From: Turnera subulata
Lineage: Eukaryota; Streptophyta; Magnoliopsida; Malpighiales; Passifloraceae
Reading direction: 5' to 3'
Length of the DNA stretch: 64,000 nt
Assembly: GCA_028386065.3 (NCBI GenBank)
Contig: JAKUCV010001432.1
Coordinates: forward strand, 160,451-224,450
Shown here: positions 23,557 through 35,284 of the stretch, in pieces
Numbering within the stretch: position 1 is the first letter of the stretch
How the letters are laid out: each line of letters begins with the position of its first letter
The notes under the pieces: model-generated
Told to the model about the DNA's origin: nothing
The model's database searches: none
Seen by the model: only the letters and a program-made list of their open reading frames with translations
Made by a program: the position numbers and the translations under genes

Positions 23557-25090
23557 CTTTTCCCATGCAAAGCTAGACCTCTTTCGGTATGTATCCTCCA
23601 AACTGAAGAAAAGTGATGATTAACCTGAAAGCACAAAAAAAAAAACATGAAAAGAATTATAATGAGAATAGATGTTGTACAGTTGATACTAGAATGGTTT
23701 AAAAGTTGAAGCCAATCAACCAAAACAGTTGCTCTTAACTTGATATCAATATCATAGGCAACCCAAATCAATTTCCTGTAGAGACTTTCACAATCACACA
23801 AGAAATAACTAAGGACTCATAAACTGGAACCAAATTGGATAACTAATGTATAACTTACAAGGCAAAGGCATACACTGATTTACATAGGTAAGAAATAAAT
23901 GAAAAGAAATTAAAAGAATCTAGAAACCTATTATTAAAATCTGTGAAGCCAAATCTTCAAATGCCATCACCAGCATCCATAAGAAGACATGTACAAAGTA
24001 TGTAAGTTTGATACATTCAGAACCTTTTCGAACACAAAGCCTGAGACTTTGATACATTCTCTCACACATAATTAGTGACAGGATTTTTATAAAATAGCTA
24101 GATGCTAGGCATTTCACCTAATCTTTTTGAGATCAACAAACAACAAAGTGTGTAACTTTATTGCTAGCTTAAAGCCCAGATCTAGTTACTGCAGGAGAAT
24201 AAAAGGGTCACAGTTAACGGGCATCAATCGACCTCTCAAATTGGTTTGTTGTACTAACTCTTCATATTGACTGTAAACTTAAGCTCAAGAACGCAATCGT
24301 AAGTACTTGCAGAAAGAATACAAGAATACAAAAATCATAAACGGACTATTCCAAAATCGCATCCATTTACATAAGAATCCACTCTGTATTCAATCCCATT
24401 GTAGCTTAGCGCTCCAACACCACAGCCTTCACCAACAGTTATTGACATTTAGGATACATTGAAACCATCCACAGCTTCAAAAGCATCACTTGCTAGCATC
24501 TCATACAGAAAATGCAACAAAGAGGGCAACAAAAAAAAAAAAAAACATTGAACCCAGATATCAAAATCAGTAACAGAAGCTGAGAGTTAACCAAACAAAA
24601 AAAAAAGGAGAATCGGCAAGTTGAAGGTGGCGTAAATTGAACGGACCCCAACACCCCGATCATCACAAAAACCAATGCAAAGCAGAGCACAGACACAAAC
24701 ACAGCCACAGCCACACAACAAGGAACACCCAACAAAATCATCAACACCCACAAACCGATTCATCCACATCAATGCAAAAACAACACAGAAGCCAACACAA
24801 CAAGAAGAATCGGGAGCTCTACAGGTGAAAATGGCTTCCTTGTCTCTCATTTCTAACCTCCTGGAACTGGGTTTTCTTTTTTAACCACACCCATTACGCC
24901 AAAAGCAATCAAGAACGTACCTTTAGGAGATGAACATGTGAAAGTTACAGAATCTGGCGAAGATGAGGAGTGGGAAGAATATGTTATATGTGAAGCTTGT
25001 GAGGAAGAGAAGAGGATGATTGATGGTGGGTGACCTCGGCGGTGTATGTAATGTGCAAAGGCAGAAAACGGTGGACGGGTAGACAAGTGC
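23557..25090 (-). other. 5' untranslated leader with a long first intron (MUT9-like kinase)
   Basis: The exon carrying the start codon begins at an acceptor at 23,624 (TTTCAG then GTTAATC). A matching donor, TAAAG then GTACGTTC, lies at 24,921, preceded by a C/T-rich stretch up to about 25,090 that lacks an ATG in frame with the protein. I infer a leader exon of about 100-170 bases and a 1.3-kb intron inside the 5' untranslated region. Such leader introns are common in plant regulatory genes and often raise expression. The transcription start was not located. Confidence 0.55.
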
Positions 25091-26274
25091 GTAAGTTGGC
25101 ATGGTTACCTACGTTTTGGATTGTGGTCGACATTTTCCTTACCCTGGGTGTCATCCGTAGCTTATCATGGCTCCATTTCATGATTTTTCCTTTTTCTTTC
25201 TGTACCAATGGATAAAAATACAAAAAAAAAAAAAAGAAGTTTGGGTGCTACCAGTAGTACTAGGGTGGCCCTGGCATTTTTAATTGGTCACATTGTGATA
25301 GTATATGTGCCTGATTGGTGTATCAACTATCAAGGATGCCTAAAAGTTGTTTTCTCACGTTGGATTAGCTGTATGTATCTTTCTCTGTTATCGGGGAATG
25401 GATGAATGCTCCTGTAATTCCTCATCAGCTATTGTCTGTAATCCAACTGGATTCTGGATGGTGTTATTGTTGAAGAATTGATTTATTTTGGTGAATACTT
25501 ATGCGATTTGAGAATTGGAGATCTTCTTCTCTGTCTTCGCGGAATGCATTAGAGCTACTTGATATGATTTATGTTGTCCCACTGTGCTACAAAGTTATGA
25601 ATTAACAAAGGAATTAATTTGAAAATTTATTGGATAAACCTATGTTAATGTAAAAGATCATAATACCCGAGTTTGGTCCAAAGGTTGTTAAAATGAAATA
25701 TTGAATGGCTATTGCAAGGTAAGGACAATTTAACTCTGGGCTCGAGATTATCCTTGGTCATTTATTTTATCGATGCCCTACTTTGCCAAATTTTAATAGG
25801 TGGTTTCCACAAGCTACAGGCTAAATATACATTTACATCAATCGTATACTGTCTACAAATTGATATTTTTTGGATAAAAAATTAATATTTTTGTGTATTG
25901 AAATGTCATTTTTACTATGAAGAAGGTCTAATATATACAACAATGAAAGTGGGTTTATACAAAAAAAAACAAAGAAAAAATCTGCCATGTAATAAGTAGC
26001 ATTACTATTACATCCTCGATCCTGATCGAGTCATATGAGTATGCTTTGAATTATTGGAGATTTAGAATTTTCCTTGGGCTAGTTCCACACAAGCCACAAG
26101 TAAGGAATCCAACAGTTGGTGCAAAACAAAAATTCCTTTATCTCGTCAATTTGATTTTGGTTTTTGCGTAACTTTGGTTTCACAGGGCTTGATAAGGTGT
26201 TTTTTTTTAAGCCCGATGTGGGTGAATGTGGTCTTCCATAATAGTAGTCAAGCGGATCCAAGGCGCAATGATTC
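25091..26274. other. intergenic sequence upstream of the MUT9-like kinase gene
   Basis: Contains the likely promoter of the minus-strand kinase gene near 25,100-25,300. Otherwise AT-rich, with no coding region I can support. Confidence 0.5.
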
Positions 26275-26293
26275 AGGTTCTCCTGAAATTTCT

Positions 26294-26452
26294 TTTTTTG
26301 GACAAGACTAAATACAGCTCGACTCGGGTGACGCATCTAGGTAATGGTAGGTAAGTCTCCCAAATGAAGTTTTCTGCGTACACGAAAACTCGAACCCGAG
26401 ACCTTGCTTAAGAGAAACAAGTCGCTTACCACTTTAACCAACCTCAATTGGT
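26294..26452 (-). mobile_element. tRNA-derived SINE with perfect 19-bp target duplication
   Basis: On the minus strand the element starts ACCAATTGAGGTTGG and carries an RNA polymerase III box A (TGGTTAAAGTGG at 26,429-26,440) and box B (GGTCTCGGGTTCGAG at 26,389-26,403) at tRNA-like spacing. It ends in a short A-rich tail (CCAAAAAAAGA). Its flanks are the identical 19-mer AGGTTCTCCTGAAATTTCT at 26,275-26,293 and 26,453-26,471. Length is about 159 bp, within the range of plant SINEs. The perfect duplication suggests a fairly young insertion. I did not assign a named family. Confidence 0.88.
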
Positions 26453-26471
26453 AGGTTCTCCTGAAATTTCT

Positions 26472-27867
26472 AATTTACATATTTATGGTAGTTAAGTTTT
26501 ATAAAATAAGTTATGTCCTAGCGGCGGCTTTGGTTGCTAAAATATTAGTTTGACGATGTTGGTTTGAGTCTTAGCCCTCACACTCCATCCTTTTACACTT
26601 GAAAATTTGTTATTCAACCTCAATTACTCAAATCCATCCGTAAAATATATAAATTTAGTCCCCTCCATTTTTTTTTCTTGGATCCATCCCTCCGCTCCGA
26701 AGGGTGATAACTATTAAACTAATTAGTGATCCTCAATATATGATATTTGGGGTCACTTAAGGTAAACTATTGTGTCCAAAAAAACGATCTATACTACGAG
26801 AAGGATCTAATATCAGGATATAATCGGGTGGATCGAGGCATGGACGGAATGACCTATAAGACACCNGGGGGGGGGGGGGGGGGGGGGGGGGGGGGAAAAA
26901 CAAATGATTGTCTTCTAGAACTTGGAAGCCATCCAGTATTAGCTCCCATTTGTGGCCTACTAATCTGGCCTTCTGGACCATGGCCTTGATCACCTCTTAG
27001 CGAGAGCCTTGGGCCTTCTGGACCCCCTACTCTGGCCTAGGGACCCCAATGTTGTTGTATTATAAGTTGGAATTTCCAGGTGAAAATAAAGACCCTATAA
27101 AATTTATACAAGTATTTCCGACGAAGAAACAAGTTTTTCTTTTGTCTTTCGTTGTACAAAATAGTGTAGCGAGGATGTAATTTACTAGGCCTGATAAAAC
27201 TGTCTTTTTTTTTTTGTCAAAAAACTTTCTTCAAACTTAATGGAATAGAGATGGAATAACATTTTTTAGAGGGTATTGATGGAATAACTTGATGACATTG
27301 ATTAGAGCCTCTGTGGACTGGCCAAACTCCTTTTTTTTATTTTTGGTAATACATATCGAGGTGACGGTCCACGGGACTGTGTTTTGAAGTTGGAGCAAAT
27401 ATGATAATGCTCTCCATTTGTTTCCCCTCTAAACATCCCTTATCTTTATAGTATATAACGAATTGTAGTAGTTTAGATTGTTAAGTAGACACCTGAGTGG
27501 TGTTAGTTCATAGGAATGACTTGTAATACGAAATGACTATACTATGGAACTCTCTGTCTACGCAATGTAGCATTTTCCAGTCACTCCAGGTCCACTATAT
27601 TTCCTTAGGTAAATAACTATATATGTATACACATTTCCTTGCACTATAACACCACGGAAATATTGTTTGCCAGAATCAAAGAAGCAGTAAAAGGTAACAA
27701 CAGCCATTTAAGAATATATAAAATGTCTTATTTATCTTATAGAATAAATTAATTACAGGAGGCTAGACATCCAAGAACCGCTGCAAATTCTCCAAAATAA
27801 TACTGGAGAACGTACATAAAAGAATTTTTCTACATAAAAAGTTGAGGATGAAGATATATGAACTAGA
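26472..27867. other. intergenic sequence with an assembly-type artefact
   Basis: No gene is seen. One N is present at 26,866, followed by 29 G residues (26,867-26,895). The stretch from 27,650 to 27,867 probably holds the 3' untranslated region of the arabinogalactan peptide gene. Confidence 0.5.
26866..26895. other. N followed by a 29-base G run
   Basis: The only ambiguous base in the window sits directly before an uninterrupted G run. This is a typical sign of an unresolved assembly join or a homopolymer error. Coding frames crossing it should be ignored. Confidence 0.9.
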
Positions 27868-28210
27868 TCAGTGGATGAGGTATGTTATCGCAAGGGCCAC
27901 CAATAGAAGGATGTAAGCAATCCCTTGATCAATTGCCGTTCCTGCAAAGACCAGAACCAATCAGAAACAAATTAGCAAAATAATTCCTAAATCTTGATCA
28001 AACGAAACCCAGAAACACCAAAACGCCATATATGATAAAGAAGAAAGAGAAGCATAAGCAGGTTATATACAAATATAAGGGAGATGAAAACCTACCATCA
28101 CTGGATGGACCATGTGGTGCAGGGGCAGGAGCCTGTCCATAACCAAGCTGCAAGAGTGCCATGAACATGAAGCCAATGATTGGGAGAGCAAACAACCTCA
28201 TGGAACTCAT
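27868..28210 (-). CDS. arabinogalactan peptide (AGP16/20/22-like), GPI-anchored
   Basis: Two exons, 28,210-28,096 and 27,941-27,868, encode 62 residues. An N-terminal signal peptide (MSSMRLFALPIIGFMFMALL, cleaved near GYGQ) is followed by a very short mature peptide, QAPAPAPHGPSSDG, with the Ala-Pro repeats whose prolines become hydroxylated and carry arabinogalactan chains. The C-terminus, TAIDQGIAYILLLVALAITY and then LIH, is the hydrophobic GPI-attachment signal, with the likely anchor site in SSDG. The mature product would sit on the outer face of the plasma membrane or in the wall. The intron splits the Gly codon of SSDG. A TATA box lies about 160 bases upstream. Length and motifs match the AG-peptide class closely. 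Confidence 0.93.
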
Positions 28211-28368
28211 TCTTCAAAGGTGGGGGAGAACAAGAAGAAGAATAAATAACTACTAGAAAGATTGTTAAGAAGTCAGAGAACAGGAAAGACAACCAAGCTG
28301 GGTTCTTGAAAGGTACACAATGAAAAAAACTAAAAAAACACGGTGGTTAGGGGGAGAGACTTAGTGGG

Positions 28369-28378
28369 TATTTATATA
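28369..28378 (-). promoter_or_regulatory. TATA box of the arabinogalactan peptide gene
   Basis: TATATAAATA on the minus strand lies about 160 bases before the start codon, a normal distance for a short leader. Confidence 0.7.
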
Positions 28379-28399
28379 GTAGTATAAGAACGTTTGGTG

Positions 28400-30400
28400 C
28401 ATGTGGGGCTAAAGTGAATTTGTGAAATTTCGAGGCAGATGAGTGAAAAGAGTAATGGGTTTCTTATGAAAATGGAAAAACACGGTCAAAAACACGATTT
28501 TTTTGACTCGCTTGGCGGCTCATTGACTCGAAGGAGGGACATAGACATGTAATGCAAGTAACTTGTCTGTTGTCTCTCATGAGAGTCATGGCGTTGAAGG
28601 TTCGCTTCTCACCGGAAAAATGACATTCATACTAATAAATTTTTCTTTTGGTATAATAATATCTTTTTCATAGGGGTGGTTTTTTTGGTAGGCAAATTTT
28701 GACAGTTCATTGTTTCCAGAAACAGCGATGTAGGGGTAGTAGTGTACGGCATTGATAGCGAGGCTTCTTCTGCCGTTTTCTCCCTAATTCTAAGCTGTCG
28801 TTATTAAGTTATTATTATTATTATTATGGCTCTTGATTTTTGTCTGTGTGAAATTAAGAATTTTCCTTGCAATGCTTTTTCTTTCTCACATATTTGTCAT
28901 TTTGGTAATTTCAGTTTTTAACTTAAATCCGCGTGATGACCATTTAAACAAGCTGCCATATTTCTGCACAAGATACAGCGTGACAAGCCCAACAAAGACG
29001 GCAACACCACCTATCCTTTTGCATCAAAAAAAAAAAACACCACCTATCCTTAAAAATAAAGAAAAAGTAAATAATAACCAATTATTAAAAATGAAAGGAT
29101 AGCAGGCCTCAACAATAAATATACCTGGACATTATTGATTAGAGCACGTGAATATCACCGATAAGATGGGATTCTAAACAATATAAATCGCATCCTTCAT
29201 TGATGCAATATCAAATAATGGTGGTATTAAAAGATGAAGTTATTCATAACAAAAAAAAAAAGAGTTAGAGACCAAAAAGAAAAAGACGAAGGCTACAATT
29301 AAAAAAGAAGAAGCAGCAGTCAATGGAGGGTGCCACTTGCCAAATGCCAATGTTCAATTCGCCTCTACCTCGGTGCCCACTAAAACCACAAACGTAACGT
29401 TCGCTTAAAATACTTATTTAATAATAAAAAAATTACAAGCAAATAACCTCACCCATGGAATAATATTCTTTTATTTATTTTTTGAAAAATATAGAATAAT
29501 ATGCTTACTATTACAGTCAACTACTGAAGGTTGAAGCAAGTGTGGACCATGAGATGCGAAACCGGTGGTTTGTGTGGAATTTATGTGGAAGACAAAAAAC
29601 CAAAAGGGAAATAAACCTAGTAGTTTAAAAATAGCATATTTTTGTTTTTTAGTAAAAAGAATCTACTATTTCTTTGGATGGGGAAACTCTCCAAAGCTTT
29701 AGTAGAGAAGGCCTCGAGCCCAGAAGACCCCCCAAAAAAAAGTATATAATTTGCTTATTTGAAGATAATGCATCCATCGACTGTAAAGTGACACATCATA
29801 TATAGGAGAAAGCCCAAAGTACTTTGATCTTTTTTTGGTCGAACCAAAGTACGTGATCAATTCGCACAGTGTCCGATCCGACCGAGATCCACTAACTTGG
29901 TATAGAATTTGACCCAACAAAACCAGGCAAGGATAAATAATGCTTGTTTTCATTTTGACCGAGTTCCCCGTATAAGTTCAACTCTATTTTTATCCTATCT
30001 AACAGATCCAACCCAGCTTAAGGGGCATAAAAATGTTATGATATTTACTAAACTCAAGAAACAGTAACATTGAACTGTCTTGAGGAGGATGTTGTTTGAA
30101 CTTTGAAATTCAAAAATAAATACTTTAGAGAATGATATATCAATCATTCGGGGTTTGTATCTTGTTCTATTTATTTTAAAGTCCCATATCGCCGAAACTA
30201 TGTTACGTATGTACTTTATTATAAGGCTCACGAGACAAAGATGTTGCCGGGCCAGGTGGCGTAGGCCTGTAACCAAATCGAGGGGCTCAGTGCTGTCCGA
30301 AGGCCCATTGTCCTTTGGTTCTTAGGGCTTAACGGCTAACCAGCAACTAAATGATTGCTAAAATGGTTGCACCAATTTGATAAAAAAGGTACACAACAGC
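28400..30400. other. intergenic sequence with two micro-insertions
   Basis: No gene is supported. Two very short poly(A)-type insertions with direct repeats lie at 29,004-29,051 and 29,814-29,858. The rest is AT-rich and unremarkable. Confidence 0.5.
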
Positions 30401-30565
30401 TGTTATAAATCTTGTGTTGAAGAAATAATGAAAGTGAAGAGAGAGCCTTGGAGAAGCAAGGAGGAAGAGTAGAGGAACTAGGAAGAGCCATGCTCTGCAT
30501 TTTTATAGCCTAACATTGCTGCTAAAAACCAAAACTATGGTAGGCATGACATTCATTTTATAACA
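30401..30565 (-). repeat. 3' LTR of the copia element
   Basis: Matches 36,081-36,302 along its length but lacks about 55 bases after the GAAGAGCCA motif. TG..CA termini with the inverted 9-mer TGTTATAAA / TTTATAACA. Confidence 0.9.
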
Positions 30566-30577
30566 CTCCCCCTTGAA
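30566..30577 (-). other. polypurine tract of the copia element
   Basis: On the minus strand TTCAAGGGGGAG stands directly before the TGTT start of the 3' LTR, the expected priming site for plus-strand DNA synthesis. Confidence 0.75.
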
Positions 30578-30599
30578 TGTCATTATATTGGGATAGAAT

Positions 30600-33070
30600 A
30601 CGTTTTTGGGAGAACTGCCTCGTTAAAAACCTTACCAAGAAAAACCCAGTGGGATAAAAACTTGGTGAAGGAAAAAAGAATGCAGTGCGTATTCTACTCC
30701 CCCTGATTTTAGCATCCCTTGATTTCTTGATGTCGTCACATGCCAATCTTCTTTGTCAACCTTTGGTGACATTATATGCTCCGTCCGATCACTTGTGATA
30801 CATCAATAATTTGATTGGGTAATGTAGGCAGCATTATCTTCATAATTTGTTGTTGGAGCGCCTTCCTTGCTATCATGCTTTGTGGTCCCGATGATATAGC
30901 AATTTTATGTGTAAAGTTGTAGCAGATGTCCGTCTGTGCTTTATGTGGATCAAACAAAAGATCTGCATCTGCAAAACCAACTACATTTTCTTCGGGCTTA
31001 CAGGGTTAATATAATGTCATATCTTATTATATCCCGAAGATAAGAGCATAGCCATATCTTGTCTATAGGCTTATGACAAAAACTGCAGACTTCATGTTAC
31101 CAACATGATAAATTGCACTTTGACAAGGTGCTCTAGGACCAATGATATTTTTCATCTAAAAAATTCTTTCCTAAAAACATAGCACGGTATTTGGAAGCTT
31201 CTTCAGGAGTTCCAATAATATTTAAAATACATATAGATATGAATTATCAACATAATCATAAATTCATGTATGTACTTTATACTATGCATACTCAAATTGG
31301 TTTAAACCATCAATTTAACTTAATTTTGTATATTCTCGGGAATTAGTTGCTTCAAGCAACTTGAATCCTTCGGGGATTCTCTTATATACATCATGATATA
31401 TGGATCCATAGAAATATAGGCTGTAAGGGCATCTATTAGATGTATTTCTAATTTTTCATATTATGCCAGACCTATCAAAAAATAATTGCATCCACCATAA
31501 GGGAGTATATCTCTTCATAATTAATACCAAGTCGTATGGGTAAAACCTTGTGCGATAAGCCGTGCTTTGAATTTCTCTATTATGATTTCCTTTTCGCACA
31601 AATACCCATTTTTCAATCGAATGGTTCTACACCATCTGGTGTACGGACTACAGGTCCGAAAAATTTCTTATAACACAGCCTTATATCTTCTCTATTTTGG
31701 CCAATCATACTGCGTCTACATTCACCAATGTAGGTTCATGATCCTCATTTTTATTTAGCGCTATATGATATAAAACAAACATTTCGTCGACGGTTATTTT
31801 ACGTCGGTTCCATCTCATTCCTGACACTGTAATTGAGATCTCATCATATTCATTTATTTCAGGTACCTGAGTTACTTCTGGAACTTTATCAATTGTGTGA
31901 GAAAAACCAACCTCTTCTGGAGGACTTTTAATTTGAACCTCTACCGGAGGTCTTATTTTCTCACTGGGGGCCATCTTATCTCTTTGCTCTTTTTTCTCTA
32001 TCGAGAATTTTTCTATGGAACCGAGCATATTTTACGCTTCTGGCGTATTTTGGATTCATTTGCATACTATACTTGTTCTTCTGGAACATTAATCTTTAAA
32101 CAGAAGCATTTGTAGCTGGTATATAAGATTTGGTCACCTTATGTGTCTGGCAATTGCATATCAATTCCCTGCAAATGAATCATCTTTTGAACTTCATGTT
32201 CACACTTATTTGTTTGAGGATCAACAATCATACATTTTCAATAATATCTTGATCTAGCTGCTTATTTTCTCTCCCTGATGTTGGGTAAACTCTTTCATCA
32301 AATTAACAATAAACAAATCTCCAATCATTAGTCAATGGTTTCAATTACTTTGTAATTGATGGAGATTCATGCCCAACATACAGAACATATATTCCCAGTC
32401 TTCTTTAAGGACCAATTTTACTATGCTGTGGTGGAGCATTATATACTTGAACAACCAATAGTCTGAAGATGGGAGTTACTAGGTTCGTGACCATGAACCA
32501 ATTAAATAGGGAGACATTATGATAACTTGTTGGCTTGATGCACACAAGTGCTGCTGCATGTAAAATACTATTTTCTCAAGCAGTAATATTTCATTAACAA
32601 TGGTCCTGCAATCAATTGTCAATATTCCCCCAGATCTGTTTGGGTTTATTTCCAACGATATACATTATCCATTGAAGAAATATACCAGCATTATTTAGAC
32701 ATATAGTCTAATAACATAAGTAGGGATATGTACCCACAAGTGGCTTAATCATTAAAATAAGTGGGCACAATGCCAACTTGCATCACACAATAGACCATCT
32801 AGTCGATGCATCGTAAAAATTACCTAGATGGTCAACACGGCGGAGTTATTAGTCCGCGTACATGTCCCTGAATTATTTCCAAACTTGCTGGTGATTCCAG
32901 GCCAATCTCATCTTAGGAAGGCCGTATAATTAATTTCGCAGCACACTAACACGTGGAAATTCATTGATTGTAAAACTTCTGGTTCTTCAATGAATGACCA
33001 AATAAATTTCGTACATCATTATTGATCCAGGATGGCCCAACCGGTCATGCCAAACAATAAATCCATGAAC
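30600..33070 (-). pseudogene. decayed copia pol (pre-integrase, integrase, reverse transcriptase, RNase H)
   Basis: Read on the minus strand, fragments follow copia order. WHDRLGHPGS near 33,050 is the pre-integrase motif. ASTRWS-type integrase sequence is recognisable near 32,810. About 31,705-32,028 carries the linker before reverse transcriptase (NRRKITVDEMFVLYHIALN then DHEPT), followed by traces of FGPVVRTPDGVEP and INYEE.YSLMVDAI. DPHKAQT..CYNFTHKIAISS near 30,900 is the RNase H region. Stops and frameshifts occur throughout, so no enzyme can be made. Confidence 0.85.
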
Positions 33071-33075
33071 CAACT

Positions 33076-33300
33076 TCAAGTTATGCCAGCTTCAGGCTGC
33101 TATATACATGCCAGCTTCATGCTGGATATGATAACTTAGGAAGATTATTCACCAGCTTCTGGCTGGGGCATACTAGCTATAAATTACATATTTATCAGCA
33201 AACTTCTAGCTGGTCTTAGCTTTAGGCTGTGCAATCTGTGTATTTAAACACTTAAAAATACTAGCTTCAGACTAGTGCACTCTAGCTTTGGTTGGATATG
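33076..33300. repeat. cluster of short palindromic units, AGCTTC type
   Basis: About six imperfect units of the form CCAGCTTCAGGCTGG recur every 25-45 bases. Each can fold on itself (CCAGC with GCTGG). The cluster lies inside the copia element, between the gag and pre-integrase remnants. Confidence 0.75.
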
Positions 33301-33373
33301 GTAAGTTTCAATTACTCGAATATTTATATAGCACAATCTAAAGAATAACGCTGGTAAATTTTTCACAACTTGT

Positions 33374-33541
33374 TTGTTAGCTGCGACAATAGTCTTTTAA
33401 TATAGAGATATTCAACATCTCATTCACATATAGTCTCAATACAATATACGCTCGAAAATAAGAGAGCAGAACTCATTTTTTACAGTTTATTCATCTGAGG
33501 TGCAACAGCATTCACATACAGTTTTCGACGTTTAATAACAC
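33374..33541 (-). repeat. possible nested LTR inside the copia element
   Basis: On the minus strand a purine tract (TTCAAGGGGGAG) is followed by TGTTATTAAACGTCG, and 168 bases later comes GCTAACA, so the segment has TG..CA ends and an LTR-like length. The purine tract equals that at the true 3' LTR. It may be a solo LTR or the end of a second related element. No second copy is seen in the window. Confidence 0.4.
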
Positions 33542-33569
33542 TCCCCCTTGAATGCTGTTACACTTTGGG

Positions 33570-33775
33570 TAGGAGAAATTTTGCTCTTCGGGAGTATAAT
33601 AAAATTCAAGCTCTTCATAAACATTTTACTCTTCTGGAGCACGTTATTCTATAATAAAACTTGTGCTCTTCTAGAGCTTAAATATGTGTTCTTCAAGAGC
33701 TTAAAACTTGTGCTCTTTCGGAGCTTAATATATACTCTTCTAGAGCGTAGTAAACTTATGCTCTTCTAGAGCATA
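33570..33775. repeat. cluster of short palindromic units, GCTCTTCTAGAGC type
   Basis: About eight or nine imperfect copies of TGCTCTTCTAGAGCTTAA, spaced about 20-35 bases apart, each able to form a short hairpin (GCTCT with AGAGC). They lie next to the possible nested LTR inside the copia element. Confidence 0.8.
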
Positions 33776-34289
33776 TTAATCCTCTTCTCATTTTGAGGTT
33801 GTACAATCATATATTACTTATGAATAATTTCCGTTTATTAAATACAGAATATGTCATCGCATTGTCTTCAGGACAAATGCCAGAGTCATTATTCTAGAAA
33901 CAATAGTTTCATGTTCATATTAAAAATTTAGCAATAATAACATGTTGTAAAGTAACATAATATAACCCATAAAAATATGATAAAGCAAGTCATAAAATAA
34001 AAATATTCAATATACATAAACTTGCACCTTCAGGGTAAGCAAGATAAGAATTAATATACAAAATATCAAGGTCATCACCTTGAACAAATATGATCTTATC
34101 AATATTAGATTTGCCCTTCAGGGACACTTGATAACCATTTACTCGATGCCTTATTATAAGGCCTGTTTGTGTCCAATCGAATGTTTGTAACCATGACCAA
34201 AATTAATATATATGCTCACATTCACTTCAGGGAATGAAGCAGAGTCAATTGGACAAGATTCATAATAATTTTTATTTATAGTATGTCAC

Positions 34290-34740
34290 TCCATTTTGCC
34301 ATAATGAGGCATGGGATTAAATTGAATATTTCACGAATTCTCTTTCACCACATTGCTACTGCAGGAGCATATATGATGCATAAAATAAATCATTTTTTTT
34401 CGTATCATCATCAATAATATATTCTCCACATAATATAATCCGAGAACTCATTCGAAATACTTGTGCAAAGATTTTAAATCTTGCAATCTCTTATGCATAC
34501 AGATGCAATAAATTTTTTTGGGAGAATATCCATCTTCTGGTGGTCATATTTCTCCTCAACTTCCTCAAAGATCTGCGGGATCTTTTAGCAGTAAAACATC
34601 CAGTCTTTGCTATTTTTCTTTTATTGAGTCTTCCAGACTATTATTATTTAAATACATTTCCACATTTTAATGTCCATGATAAAATTCTTCCGGAAATTTT
34701 AAGGGCCTCGGATACAAATGTTGTAATATTAACATAATTC
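34290..34740 (-). pseudogene. decayed copia gag
   Basis: Minus-strand fragments resemble the gag region of plant copia elements: a stretch with NVEMYLNNNSLEDSIKEK (compare the family pattern D.E.HL....L.DTIKE) and, further on, HKRLQDLKSL. Stops interrupt it. This places gag just after the leader, as expected. Confidence 0.6.
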
Positions 34741-34947
34741 TAAAAATTAAATAAATAAAAGACATAATTAAATTAAATAAATAAATATGGGCCTTTTATT
34801 AATTAGCCCAATTAAAAATAAATAACCGAAAAATAAAAGTAATGGGCCTTGTATGAGCCCAAGCAAAACATAAATAAAATTAAAAGCGAGAAATTAAATG
34901 CAATAGGCCTTTTTAATAGCCCAATCGAAATTTAAATAAAAACATAA

Positions 34948-35155
34948 AATATGCTTACTCGATAAATCTTTCAGCAATAATAATAGCATAATAATATAAT
35001 ATATGCTTACTCGATAAATCTTTCAGCAGTAATATATAATATATCATACTAATACATGGGCCTTTTAATACGCAATCATAATTTAAATAAAAATGTAAAA
35101 TATGCTTACTCGATAAATCTTTTAGCAATAATATATAATATATCATACTTATACC
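34948..35155. repeat. three tandem copies of an ATGCTTACTCGATAAATC unit
   Basis: The motif ATATGCTTACTCGATAAATC followed by TTT(C/T)AGCA and AT-rich sequence occurs three times, at about 34,948, 35,000 and 35,100, with unequal spacing of roughly 50 and 100 bases. It lies in the leader of the copia element. Confidence 0.85.
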
Positions 35156-35284
35156 CGGTTATTATTTCGGTATATACTTTGATAATATTGTTTTCAAAAT
35201 TATTTTTCCAAATCATATATTTTTTTTCAGAATTAAATATATATATTTTTTTATTATCAGAATCAATATTTACTGGTTTCTTTT

